NCBI RefSeq assembly: GCF_047124445.1
Contig: NZ_CP138921.1
Coordinates: 1,922,001-1,986,000, forward strand
Length of the DNA: 64,000 nucleotides
Source: Shimia sp047124445
GTDB lineage: Bacteria; Pseudomonadota; Alphaproteobacteria; Rhodobacterales; Rhodobacteraceae
Reading direction: 5' to 3'
The position numbers and the translations under genes were made by a program. The stretch's first letter is position 1; every line of letters starts with the position of its first letter. The notes beneath the pieces are model-generated. The model saw only the letters and a list, made by a program, of their open reading frames with translations, did no database searches and was not told the origin of the DNA. Below, one piece after another: positions 1-8,229 of this stretch.

Positions 1-137
1 CACCAGGCGGTCATCGCCTCCTGAAACGGGCGATGAAAATCATCCGCGTTGTCCAATGTGTTTTGCACATATTCGTCCCCCAATGTAGTTTTGCGTGCCG
101 CCAGTCCCTTCAGGAACATGTCCTCATCCAAACTCAT
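1..137 (-). CDS. Carboxymuconolactone decarboxylase-like protein, 5' end only
   Basis: The first 45 codons of a minus-strand gene; the rest lies beyond the left edge. The peptide starts MSLDEDMFLKGLAARKTTLG and continues with YVQNTLDNADDFHRPFQEAM. This matches the N-terminus of 4-carboxymuconolactone decarboxylase (PcaC, protocatechuate branch of the beta-ketoadipate pathway), where a KGLxxRKxxLG segment is followed by NADDFxRPFQE. A clear ribosome binding site (GGGAGG) lies 6 bases before the ATG, so the start is well supported. The catalytic half is not visible, so a CMD-family peroxidase or hydrolase-like paralogue cannot be excluded. Confidence 0.72.
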   Translation of the reverse strand, partial: MSLDEDMFLKGLAARKTTLGDEYVQNTLDNADDFHRPFQEAMTAW

Positions 138-306
138 GTCGCGTCCTCCCAAAACGAATGTTGTGAGAACCTTAGGGGCAGATCGGCCCGCTCGCGAGTG
201 TTCTTTGCACTTGGCCACTAGGTGCCGATTGGCCAATCAGTAAATTTCTGACTTTCGTGAGATTTGGGCCTTGTGTCTGCGGGATGTGCCAAATATACGG
301 GTCCGC

Positions 307-396
307 GGAGACGTGGCCGAGTGGTCGAAGGCGCTCCCCTGCTAAGGGAGTATACCGGAAACGGTATCGAGGGTTCGAATCCCTTCGTCTCCGCCA
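307..396 (+). tRNA. tRNA-Ser (anticodon GCT)
   Basis: The acceptor stem GGAGACG (307-313) pairs with CGTCTCC (386-392), followed by G and an encoded CCA (394-396). The anticodon stem CTCCC/GGGAG encloses CTGCTAA with anticodon GCT at 341-343. The long variable arm (TACCGG/CGGTA) is class II and typical of serine tRNA, and the T-arm GGGTTCGAATCCC is intact. It reads AGC/AGT codons. Confidence 0.97.
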
Positions 397-470
397 TCAT
401 CACATTGGCGCATATTGCAAATTCCACCTTTGCCTTTGGCACTGTGCGGCTGTTTGCACTGCTGTTCCGC

Positions 471-1235
471 CTAACTTGTGACTGTGCGCCAGCGGGTGGC
501 TCGATGTTCCAGTGCGCGGATCAGGCCGAAGTCGATCAATAGCATCAATGCGGTGAAGCTGAGCGCGTAGGCCAGCACATAGCCGGTTTCAAACAGTTGG
601 AAATAGAGGTGGATCTGAAACCCCACCCCGTTGCTGCGGCCCAGGAATTCGACCACTAGGACAATTTTCCAGATAATCGCCAATCCATTGCGCATGGCGG
701 CAGCAACAAAAGGCCAAAGCTGGGGCCAAAGCACATGGCGCAGGTAGGTACCCCGGCGCATTTCAAACACCCGGCCCATATCCGCCAGAGCACTGTCGCG
801 CGCCTGCACACCTTCCCGGATGGTCACCGCCACCATGGCGGTTTTGTTGAGCGCCACCGCTGTGATGGCCGCCACCTCGTTGAGGCCAATCCAGAGATAG
901 CAGAGTACGATCACCACCAGCGCCGGGATGTTTAGCAGAACCAACAGCCAAGCAGACAGCCAGCGATTCACCGTCTCGTTGAGCCCCATGACCAGACCCA
1001 AAACCGTGCCAAGCCCCATTGCCAAGGCAAAGGCGGCCGCCACCCGGCCGGACGTGGCAAGCATGTGTTCTTGCCACTCTCCGCCGGCGATTTCGTCGAG
1101 CAGGATCTGCCAAACCGCGCCGGGTGCCGGCAAAACGGTGGGATCATTGCCAAGTCTGGCGGCCAGCGCCCACAGCCCGACCAACCCCAGAAGCGAGACG
1201 ATGACAGGTAGGGCTTGTGCGGGAGACTTGGTCAT
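471..1235 (-). CDS. NitT/TauT-type ABC transporter permease
   Basis: An inner-membrane permease of the SsuC/TauC/NrtB family. It has about six hydrophobic segments and the family's cytoplasmic EAA-type loop between the last helices (around AIIWKIVLVVEFLG). PAPGAVWQ near the N-terminus is typical of the family. I chose the ATG at 1235 (MTKSPAQ...); an upstream ATG at 1277 would add 14 residues, and neither has a strong ribosome binding site. No ATPase or binding protein is adjacent. The likely partners are the minus-strand ATPase (10736-11449) and binding protein (11450-12421), 9.5 kb away and lacking their own permease. The substrate is unknown. Confidence 0.82.
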   Translation of the reverse strand: MTKSPAQALPVIVSLLGLVGLWALAARLGNDPTVLPAPGAVWQILLDEIAGGEWQEHMLATSGRVAAAFALAMGLGTVLGLVMGLNETVNRWLSAWLLVLLNIPALVVIVLCYLWIGLNEVAAITAVALNKTAMVAVTIREGVQARDSALADMGRVFEMRRGTYLRHVLWPQLWPFVAAAMRNGLAIIWKIVLVVEFLGRSNGVGFQIHLYFQLFETGYVLAYALSFTALMLLIDFGLIRALEHRATRWRTVTS

Positions 1236-1291
1236 CCACCCACTGTGCCATAGCGAAAACGCCGCGAGCAAAGCCATTCTGCGGCTCTGCG

Positions 1292-1319
1292 ACCTAAGTC
1301 CAATAGGGGGCGCTTTGGT
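1292..1319. promoter_or_regulatory. Candidate operator between permease and NosR-like gene
   Basis: The gap between two divergent genes holds ACCTAAGTC at 1292-1300 and, in the opposite orientation, ACCAAAG (CTTTGGT on the plus strand, 1313-1319). This is the arrangement of the exact ACCAAAGTC sites at 5992-6029 with one mismatch. It is read as a candidate binding site for a shared island regulator. The sequence match is seen; the function is inferred. Confidence 0.4.
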
Positions 1320-1338
1320 TCCTGCCTAGGCTCCGGTC

Positions 1339-3435
1339 ATGTCTGTCTGGTCAACGGCCCTCTCTGTTTTGCGCGCAGCACTGCTTTGGTGCGCCTCCGC
1401 CTTTGTGCTGGCGGCAGAGCCGTTACCGCGGGAGGCATTAGAGCCTTACATTGTGCCGCCGATGAGCCTGGGCGAGGCGGTGAACGACAAAGGGGTTTGG
1501 CAGCTGTTGAACTCCGGCGGAGCAGAAGCCGGATATGTGTTTGAAACCGAACCCATGGCCCCCCTGCCCGGCTTCTCCGGCGCGGCGATCAACCTGTTGG
1601 TGGTGCTGGATCTGGACGGGCGTTTTTTGGATGTGCAGCTGCTTTCTCATAACGAGCCGATCTTTGTGTCTGGCCTGCCGGAAAAGCTGTTTTACGACTT
1701 CTTCAAGCAATACCGCGGGCACTCGGTTTCGGACAGTCTGGTGGTGGGCACGCCCTATGGCGGCGGCGGGGACGGCTCCGCCTTGGTGTATCTGGACGGG
1801 GTGACCAAAGGTACCGCTTCGGTACGCATAGCCCATGAGAGCATTCTCGCGGCGGCGCTTCAGGTGGCGCGTGAGAAAATGAGCGGCATTGCCACCGGGC
1901 CGCCCGCCTCACCTAATCCCGACCACCACGAGGCGTTGACCTGGGACGATTTGGTATCTCAGGGTCTTGTAACTCGAAAAACCGTGCTCAATCACGAGAT
2001 GGATGAGGCTTTTGAGGGCACACTCTGGGAAGAGGATGACCTGGAAGCCCAAGAGGAACCGGATGCGCCGTATCTGGACCTCTGGGTGGTGGACATCGGC
2101 GCGCCGTCGATTGCCAAAGCGGTGCTGAGCCCGGACGCTTTTGAAGAGCTTCAGGACTTCATGGCCATCGCCACGACGGACGAGCCGGTGCTGGTGATCG
2201 AAACCGCGCGTCACGGATTGGTGACCGAAGATTTTGTGCGCAACACCGCGCCGGATTTGCTGAGTGCGGAGCAAGGCGGGTTTCCCATCGCCTTTCGGGA
2301 CAGCGATATTTTCATCGAGTTGAACGACGATGTGCCGGAGATGTTGCATGACGGCGCCGCGCTGATCTTGCGCACGGATCGGCGGTTGGGGTTTGATCCG
2401 GCGAGCGAATGGACGCTGAAGGTGAAAGCCCTGCGAGCGCATGGCTCGTTTCATCCGGAGATTGGTTCGGTGACACTAGACGTCACACACAGCACGCCGG
2501 AACGGTTTTATCTGCGCCCGCAGGTGATCCAGCCCACGCCGCCTTGGGTGGATGCGCTGCGCAACCGGCAGGCTGACCTGATTGTGCTTGGCGGGTTTCT
2601 CGTGGGGCTGCTTGTTGTTCTGAGCGGGCGGATGAATGCGCTGGCTGGCCATCGGCATTTCACCGCCCTACGCTTGGTGACGCTGGCGTTTGTCACTTGT
2701 TTCATCGGCTGGTGGGGACAGGGGCAGCTGTCCATCGCCACCCCCTTGGCGATAGCGCGCACAGTGGTGGATGGCGGATCCTTTGCCTTCCTGCTATATG
2801 ATCCATTTTCCCTGATGATCTGGACCGCCACGTTGATTGGCTTTGTCCTCTGGGGGCGCGGGTTGTTTTGCGGCTGGCTGTGCCCGTTTGGGGCCCTACA
2901 GGAGTTTGCGCACCACCTTGGACGCGTTTTGCGGGTACCACAAATCATCCCCAATGCCAGATGGGACGCTCGTCTAAAGTACCTAAAATATGTCGTGCTC
3001 GCCGGACTGTTTGCGCTCCTGTTTACGGCCCCTGCCGCCTTGGACAAAGCCATCGAAGTTGAGCCGTTCAAAACCGCCATCACCACGTTCTTTGTCCGGG
3101 AATGGTATTATGTGGCTTACGCCGCCGGCCTGCTGGTCCTGTCGATGGTGTTGTTCAAAGGCTTCTGCCGTTATCTCTGCCCCTTGGGCGCATTGATGGC
3201 AATTGGCGGCTTGCTGCGCGGGAGAGACTGGATTGCTCGGCGCATAGAATGTGGCTCTCCTTGTCAGCTTTGCCGGGTGAAATGCAGCTACGGCGCCATC
3301 AAAAAATCCGGGGCGGTGGCGTACTCCGAGTGCTTCCAATGTTTGGACTGCGTGACCATTCACGACGACGCGGCACAATGCGTGCCGTTGATCCTTGCCG
3401 CCAAGAAACGCCAACAACAGATGGCCGCACAATGA
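1339..3435 (+). CDS. NosR/NirI-like flavinylated membrane iron-sulfur protein
   Basis: A 698-residue membrane protein in the order signal-anchor helix, periplasmic FMN-binding domain, long periplasmic region, several membrane helices and a C-terminal cytoplasmic ferredoxin-like domain. The DGVTKGTAS segment (about 153-161) fits the covalent flavin attachment motif, with Thr159 as acceptor. The membrane part has the twin CGWLCPFG and CRYLCPLG motifs of the NosR/NapH/RdxA group. The tail has two cysteine clusters, CGSPCQLCRVKC and CFQCLDC plus a later Cys, suited to two 4Fe-4S centres. NosR passes electrons to or supports nitrous oxide reductase, but no nosZ, nosD, nosF, nosY or nosL is present. 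Here it sits in a PQQ dehydrogenase island and overlaps apbE by 4 bases, so it may serve quinoprotein electron transfer. That role is inferred. Confidence 0.88.
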   Translation: MSVWSTALSVLRAALLWCASAFVLAAEPLPREALEPYIVPPMSLGEAVNDKGVWQLLNSGGAEAGYVFETEPMAPLPGFSGAAINLLVVLDLDGRFLDVQLLSHNEPIFVSGLPEKLFYDFFKQYRGHSVSDSLVVGTPYGGGGDGSALVYLDGVTKGTASVRIAHESILAAALQVAREKMSGIATGPPASPNPDHHEALTWDDLVSQGLVTRKTVLNHEMDEAFEGTLWEEDDLEAQEEPDAPYLDLWVVDIGAPSIAKAVLSPDAFEELQDFMAIATTDEPVLVIETARHGLVTEDFVRNTAPDLLSAEQGGFPIAFRDSDIFIELNDDVPEMLHDGAALILRTDRRLGFDPASEWTLKVKALRAHGSFHPEIGSVTLDVTHSTPERFYLRPQVIQPTPPWVDALRNRQADLIVLGGFLVGLLVVLSGRMNALAGHRHFTALRLVTLAFVTCFIGWWGQGQLSIATPLAIARTVVDGGSFAFLLYDPFSLMIWTATLIGFVLWGRGLFCGWLCPFGALQEFAHHLGRVLRVPQIIPNARWDARLKYLKYVVLAGLFALLFTAPAALDKAIEVEPFKTAITTFFVREWYYVAYAAGLLVLSMVLFKGFCRYLCPLGALMAIGGLLRGRDWIARRIECGSPCQLCRVKCSYGAIKKSGAVAYSECFQCLDCVTIHDDAAQCVPLILAAKKRQQQMAAQ

Positions 3436-4304
3436 CCGTAACCCGTCGCAGATTTCTCGCCATTGCCGCCGCTTTCGCAGGCAGCCCGGCGTTCGCACAG
3501 CGGCACAGTTGGCAAGGGTTTGCTCTGGGCGCGGAAGTAAACATCACGCTCACGGGGCCAACGGAACTTGCGCGGCCAATACTGGAGCGCGCCTTGGAGC
3601 TGATCAAAGACGTAGAGGCGGCGTTTAGCCTGTATGATCCTGCCTCCGCCCTGTCCCAGCTCAACAAGACTAAGCAGCTAAAGCCGAGCGAACAATTCTA
3701 CACACTGATGACGCTGGCGGATGCGGCCCATCGCGCAACCGACGGCTTGTTTGACCCAACAGTGCAACCGCTCTGGCAGGCGCTGGCGGAAGGCAGCACT
3801 ACTGACAAAGATCGACAGGCCATTGGCTGGGAGCGCGTTGCTTTCACACCCAGCCTCATATCCCTGCAGCCGGAACAGGCACTGACGTTTAACGGTATTG
3901 CGCAGGGATTTGCGACCGATCTTGTGGCGGAGTTGCTGGACGCCAACCGGTTTGACACTGCTTTGATCAACATCGGGGAATACCGCAGCACCGGCGGGGC
4001 CTGGCGGCTTGGCCTCAAAAATGCGCAACATGGTCTATTGGGGCAACGCACTCTGACACACGGGGCGATTGCGACATCTGACACGGGCGCTTCGCCTTTG
4101 GGCGCACGCGGCCACATCCTGCATCCAACGGCGCTGCCGAAGTGGTCTTCTGTCACAGTGGAGGCAGACACAGCCGCTTGGGCAGATGCCCTCTCCACCG
4201 CGCTGACCTTGGCCCCGTTGGATCAGGTGCAGGCGATCACAGCCGCCGCCGACCTGCGCCGCGTGACGCTTGTGAGCTTTGACGGCGAGTTGACCACCCT
4301 GTGA
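3432..4304 (+). CDS. apbE: FAD:protein FMN transferase (ApbE/NosX family)
   Basis: A 290-residue periplasmic flavin transferase that attaches FMN from FAD to a threonine of a partner protein. The start ATG overlaps the upstream stop (ATGA), so translation is coupled to the NosR-like gene. The N-terminus carries a twin-arginine-type signal (TRRRFLAIAAAFAG), as in NosX. Family segments seen are SLYDPASALSQLN, GLFDPTVQPLW, NGIAQGFATD, ALINIGE and ADALSTAL. The usual lysine in GIAKGYA is glutamine here, and GGD after the NIG segment is missing, so this is a divergent member. The obvious substrate is Thr159 of the adjacent NosR-like protein. Confidence 0.9.
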   Translation: MTVTRRRFLAIAAAFAGSPAFAQRHSWQGFALGAEVNITLTGPTELARPILERALELIKDVEAAFSLYDPASALSQLNKTKQLKPSEQFYTLMTLADAAHRATDGLFDPTVQPLWQALAEGSTTDKDRQAIGWERVAFTPSLISLQPEQALTFNGIAQGFATDLVAELLDANRFDTALINIGEYRSTGGAWRLGLKNAQHGLLGQRTLTHGAIATSDTGASPLGARGHILHPTALPKWSSVTVEADTAAWADALSTALTLAPLDQVQAITAAADLRRVTLVSFDGELTTL

Positions 4305-4308
4305 CTCG

Positions 4309-5217
4309 TTACCGCTCCGGCGGCAGATGCGTCAGGCCGTAGTCGGCATAAATCTTGGCAATCCGCCCGTCCTGCAGCGCGTAGTTGATCGCGTCATCCA
4401 CCGCATAGGCCAGCGGCCGATAGCGGAAATTCACCGCCACGCCCAACGTCCATTTGCTCACCGCAAAACCCGCCAACGGCGGCTGGTGCACGTCAGTACT
4501 GTCGGCCAATCCATACTCCAGCGCGTTCAACGGCCCCATGACCGCCATTACCTCGCCCTGCGCCAGTCCGGCCATGGCATCCACAGTGCTGTCATAGCGG
4601 CGAATGTTGGATTGCAATTGCCCGCCAACAAAGCCCGACAGGTAAAAGTCGGAGATCGAGTCGTTCTCCACCCCCACGGTGTCATAGCGGAAGTAGGCCG
4701 GGATGGGTTTGTCGTCCGCATCCGGATAAGACGCCTTGTCATAGGCAATCGCGATGCTTTCCCCCGCGTATTGTCCGGTGAAGACCACCTGCTCCACGCG
4801 ACACTTGAAGGCGCTGTCATACGGCACGCGCATCATCACGTTGGACACACGTCCGCCGATCAGCGGACCTTTCCAGATGTTATTGCGCAGATCGCCATCG
4901 AGGTTTTCATCCGCCGCAACAAAGTTGAACCGTGCCTCCACACCCAGATCTGCGGCAATAATGCGGGCAATTTCCACGTCCACACCGCGTGGCTTGCCTT
5001 TCTCCTCCCAACTGTAAGGCGGGTAATCCTCATAGACCGCAAACAGCATGTGACCGCGATCCTGAATGACATCCAGTTCCTGCCCCACGATGTCACGCCC
5101 AACATTCTGTGGTTTTGCCTGTGGCACGTGATCAGCACAGGGATCAGCGGCCTGAACGCCAACCGCCCCCACCAAAGTGAGGGCGACAGCGGTTAGAAAC
5201 GTCTGTGTAAAAGCCAT
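4309..5217 (-). CDS. xoxJ: Quinoprotein-associated periplasmic binding protein (XoxJ/MoxJ-like)
   Basis: A 302-residue secreted protein of the extracellular solute-binding fold (family 3), of the type encoded beside PQQ alcohol dehydrogenases. The signal peptide ends about VQAAD. Family-like segments are LRVAVYxDYPPYS-type (MLFAVYEDYPPYSW), KGxDVEIAR-like (GVDVEIARIIA) and the late GxVNFRYRPLA region. XoxJ/MoxJ proteins do not import a solute; they are thought to help activate or assemble the dehydrogenase with its metal or PQQ. The gene lies 3 bases after the cytochrome gene, so they form a two-gene operon. It ends 4 bases from the convergent apbE, without an intervening terminator. Confidence 0.85.
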   Translation of the reverse strand: MAFTQTFLTAVALTLVGAVGVQAADPCADHVPQAKPQNVGRDIVGQELDVIQDRGHMLFAVYEDYPPYSWEEKGKPRGVDVEIARIIAADLGVEARFNFVAADENLDGDLRNNIWKGPLIGGRVSNVMMRVPYDSAFKCRVEQVVFTGQYAGESIAIAYDKASYPDADDKPIPAYFRYDTVGVENDSISDFYLSGFVGGQLQSNIRRYDSTVDAMAGLAQGEVMAVMGPLNALEYGLADSTDVHQPPLAGFAVSKWTLGVAVNFRYRPLAYAVDDAINYALQDGRIAKIYADYGLTHLPPER

Positions 5218-5220
5218 GCC

Positions 5221-5922
5221 TTAGTTTGCAGCTGACAGACCAATGGTCAAGATTTCTGCAGCGGTCTCATAGGCTTCGGCAGAACCATCGATCGCGCGGG
5301 CCGCGCGCAGCGCGACACTGTCGGCCACCGGCGCACCCGAGCCGGTCTCAATCCCTTCCGCGATCTCCATCAAACGCTGTTTGATCGCATCCGCATCTGC
5401 GCCGTCCGTGGATTTGGCATAGGCGCCAAACTGATCCCGCATGGTTTTGAGCTCGTCGGAGAAGTCATCAAGGGCGCCGTCATCCGGCCGTGCCTCCACA
5501 TAGGTGCGAATTGCCCAAGCGGCCTCCTGACCAAGCAACTCACCAAAGGCAGGCATTTTGGTGATACCGTTTTGCGTGTATCCGGTGCGGAAACGTTCGA
5601 TGAACCACTCATCACCATATTCTTCCGCCTCAAGGTAGCGCAGGTCGGGGGCCAGACCACCGGAGACCACTTCCAGCCCGTGGCAGCGCGCGCAGTTCTG
5701 GGTATAGCCAGAGGCGCCAATTTCAATTGCGCGCAGCCAGACCTCCTCGCCCGCCGGTTCCACGCGGTAAGGATTTTCGGTCAGCCACTCCTCGCCGACC
5801 TCTGGCAACCCGCTTGTGTCTACAGCCTGTGGGGCCACGTCACCATGCGCATGGGCCAGTGTTCCGGCGGCAAGCAAGGCGCCTGCGGTCATGAAGCGGG
5901 TGATAAAATGGGGTCTGGACAT
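5221..5922 (-). CDS. pedF: Cytochrome c-550 of the PedF type
   Basis: A 233-residue periplasmic c-type cytochrome, the presumed direct electron acceptor of the quinoprotein dehydrogenase. After the signal peptide the mature protein begins HGDVAPQAVDTSGLP, characteristic of the PedF family. One heme site is present, CARCH (Cys77, Cys80, His81), and Met123 in ITKMPAFGE is the likely axial ligand. The C-terminal 100 residues are a helical extension with no second heme motif. GGGAGG 7 bases before ATG fixes the start. It is transcribed with the XoxJ-like gene from the divergent promoter region shared with the ABC operon at 6068. Confidence 0.86.
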   Translation of the reverse strand: MSRPHFITRFMTAGALLAAGTLAHAHGDVAPQAVDTSGLPEVGEEWLTENPYRVEPAGEEVWLRAIEIGASGYTQNCARCHGLEVVSGGLAPDLRYLEAEEYGDEWFIERFRTGYTQNGITKMPAFGELLGQEAAWAIRTYVEARPDDGALDDFSDELKTMRDQFGAYAKSTDGADADAIKQRLMEIAEGIETGSGAPVADSVALRAARAIDGSAEAYETAAEILTIGLSAAN

Positions 5923-5991
5923 CGCGTTCCTCCCTGATGTCTCGGGTCCGTTTCATCTGGTCTACGACAACCGCCGCAACAGCCGGTATTG

Positions 5992-6029
5992 GACTTTGGT
6001 TGGACTTCGCCCCATTCACGACCAAAGTC
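5992..6029. promoter_or_regulatory. Perfect inverted repeat GACTTTGGT-N20-ACCAAAGTC
   Basis: The 145-base gap between the divergent cytochrome and binding-protein operons contains a perfect 9-base inverted repeat: GACTTTGGT at 5992-6000 and ACCAAAGTC at 6021-6029. The half-site centres are 29 bases apart, close to three helical turns. The same 9-mer occurs before the dehydrogenase (12573-12581), and a one-mismatch form lies at 1292. This suits a dimeric activator such as the LuxR-type response regulators that control PQQ alcohol oxidation elsewhere; the identity of the regulator is not known. Confidence 0.5.
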
Positions 6030-6067
6030 TTATTCGTGGCCGCAAGCGCACTCGCTAGGGTCACCTC

Positions 6068-7246
6068 ATGATATTCAAGACGACACGATCACTCTCCCTA
6101 TGCGCGATCGCGACCCTTTGTGTCGCCACTTCGGCATGGGCCGAAATGGAGTTGAAAATCGGCTACCTCACCGTAGAACAGCCAGCTCCGCCCACCCTCT
6201 CCAATCTAGATCCCGAGCCCGAGGACATTGGCCTGGCCGGCGCCTTAACCGGATTGCAGGACAACCTGACCACCGGCAAATTTTTGGGCCAGAATTACGT
6301 GTTGGAAAGCGCGGTGGTGCCAGAAGATGGCGACGCGCTAGACGCTGCACGCAGCATGCTCTCCTACGCGCCTTATCTGGTGATTGATGCCGCCCCGGAC
6401 GTTCTGGTGCAGATCGCAGACCTGCCAGAAGCCGAGGGCGCGATCCTGTTTAATGCGGCCGCAGGGGATTTGTCCCTGCGCAGCGCCGACTGCCGCGCCA
6501 ACCTGCTGCACAGCCTGCCGTCTGATGCCATGCGCACCGATGCTTTGGCGCAGTTTTTTGTCAGCAAACGCTGGGACAATCTGGTCATGGTGACTGGTCA
6601 GCATCCGGTGGACCAGGCCTACGCAGAAGCGATGCGCCACTCCCTGACCAAATTCGGCCTTGATCTGGAGGCAGAAAAAGCCTGGGGATTTGAGGCAGAC
6701 ATGCGGCGCAATGCGACACAGGAAGTGCCTCTGTTTACACAAGAATTTGGCGACTACGACGCGCTGGTAGTGGCCGACGAGGTGCATGATTTTGGCCGCT
6801 ACGTGCTGTACAACACTTGGCAAGCCCGACCTGTGGTTGGCTCTGAGGGGCTGAGCGCTGTGACCTGGTCACCGGTGATCGAGCAATGGGGCGCGGCACA
6901 GCTGCAATCCCGGTTTCAAGAGCAAAACGGCCGCGAAATGCTGGCGCAGGACTATGCTGGCTGGGCCGCCGTGCGCACCTTGGGCGAAGCTTTGACCCGC
7001 ACCAACAGCACCGATCCGGCAACGCTTAGGGACTACATCCTGTCCGACCAGTTTGAGTTGGCCGGCTTCAAAGGCCGCCCCCTGACCTATCGCGACTGGA
7101 ATGGCCAACTGCGCCAGCCCATCGCCATTGCCCATCCCCGCGCGCTTGTCGCCACCGCGCCGCTGGAGGGATTCCTACACCATTCCAACGAATTGGACAG
7201 TCTTGGGCTCGACCGCCCGGAAAGCAAATGTGAGGCCTTCAAATGA
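6068..7246 (+). CDS. ABC substrate-binding protein of the PQQ-alcohol-dehydrogenase system
   Basis: A 392-residue secreted protein with the type I periplasmic binding fold (branched-chain amino-acid binding-protein like) and a signal peptide ending about AWAEM. It resembles the binding protein called PedA1 in Pseudomonas or LutA in Methylorubrum, encoded with a beta-propeller protein, an ABC ATPase and an ABC-2 permease. In those organisms the system is linked to growth with scarce lanthanides. It overlaps the next gene by 4 bases. The mature protein keeps a single Cys pair (CRANLL and the C-terminal CEAF). Confidence 0.82.
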   Translation: MIFKTTRSLSLCAIATLCVATSAWAEMELKIGYLTVEQPAPPTLSNLDPEPEDIGLAGALTGLQDNLTTGKFLGQNYVLESAVVPEDGDALDAARSMLSYAPYLVIDAAPDVLVQIADLPEAEGAILFNAAAGDLSLRSADCRANLLHSLPSDAMRTDALAQFFVSKRWDNLVMVTGQHPVDQAYAEAMRHSLTKFGLDLEAEKAWGFEADMRRNATQEVPLFTQEFGDYDALVVADEVHDFGRYVLYNTWQARPVVGSEGLSAVTWSPVIEQWGAAQLQSRFQEQNGREMLAQDYAGWAAVRTLGEALTRTNSTDPATLRDYILSDQFELAGFKGRPLTYRDWNGQLRQPIAIAHPRALVATAPLEGFLHHSNELDSLGLDRPESKCEAFK

Positions 7247-8202
7247 TCCGCACCGCCGCCCTTGCCACCCTTCTTGCCACCCCGGCCTTTGCCGGAGAGA
7301 TCTGGGTCACCAATGAGAAAGACGACACGGTATCCGTGATTTCCACTGAAACGCTGGAAGTCATCAAGACCTATGAGACCGGCGAGCGCCCGCGCGGGAT
7401 CACCTTCTCCAAGGACTACTCGCGGGTCTATATCTGCGCCTCTGACAGCGACGCGGTGCAGGTGATGGACCCGGCCACCGGCAAAATCCTGCATGATCTG
7501 CCGTCCGGCGAAGACCCGGAACAGTTTGTGCTGCACCCCAACGACCGCCACCTCTATATCGCCAACGAGGATGACGCGATCACCACCGTTGTGGACACGG
7601 AAACCCGCAAAGTGATTGCGCAGATTGATGTGGGCGTGGAACCGGAAGGCATGGCGGTCTCACCCGATGGCAAGGTCGCGATCACCACATCCGAGACCAC
7701 CAATATGGCGCATTGGATCGACACCGAGACGCAGAAGCTGTTTGCAAACACCCTGGTCGACAGCCGCCCGCGTCACGCCGAGTTTGTCAAAGGTGGCACT
7801 GAGATGTGGGTGAGCTCCGAAATTGGCGGTACCGTCACGGTGTTTGACCGCGAGACACAGGCGGAAAAAGGTAAAATTTCCTTTGAGGTGCAGGGGGTAC
7901 ACCCCGACCGCGTACAGCCCGTGGGCTTTGAATTCACTGCAGGCGACACCCACGCCTTTGTGGCGCTTGGGCCGTCCAACCACGTCGCCGTGGTCAACGC
8001 CGACACCTATGAGGTGGAAGACTACATTCTGGTGGGCCGCCGCGTCTGGCACATGGCGTTCAACGAAGACCGCTCACAGCTGTTCACCACCAACGGCGTG
8101 TCCGGCGATGTGACCGTGATCGACGTCGCCTCCCGCAAGCCGGTGAAAACCATAAAAGTGGGCCGCTTCCCCTGGGGCGCCGCCTACCGTCCCGCATCCT
8201 AA
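7243..8202 (+). CDS. Periplasmic YVTN beta-propeller protein of the PQQ system
   Basis: A 319-residue secreted protein built of about seven repeats of the YVTN type, each with an I/VxVxDxxTxK-like strand (VSVISTETLEV, VQVMDPATGK, TTVVDTETRK, MAHWIDTETQK, VTVFDRETQ, VAVVNADTYE, VTVIDVASRK). It matches the family called PQQ-dependent catabolism-associated beta-propeller protein; a homologue (LutD) lies in the Methylorubrum lanthanide cluster. It overlaps its upstream neighbour by 4 bases, so the two are translationally coupled. No catalytic site is evident; a binding or chaperone role is plausible. Confidence 0.86.
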   Translation: MIRTAALATLLATPAFAGEIWVTNEKDDTVSVISTETLEVIKTYETGERPRGITFSKDYSRVYICASDSDAVQVMDPATGKILHDLPSGEDPEQFVLHPNDRHLYIANEDDAITTVVDTETRKVIAQIDVGVEPEGMAVSPDGKVAITTSETTNMAHWIDTETQKLFANTLVDSRPRHAEFVKGGTEMWVSSEIGGTVTVFDRETQAEKGKISFEVQGVHPDRVQPVGFEFTAGDTHAFVALGPSNHVAVVNADTYEVEDYILVGRRVWHMAFNEDRSQLFTTNGVSGDVTVIDVASRKPVKTIKVGRFPWGAAYRPAS

Positions 8203-8229
8203 GTAAAAGAATACCAACAGGAGAGTTTT

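Noticed and set aside
1339..4304. A nitrous oxide reductase (nos) cluster
   Set aside because: NosR and NosX-like genes are present, but nosZ, nosD, nosF, nosY and nosL are all missing from the window, so denitrification cannot be claimed.
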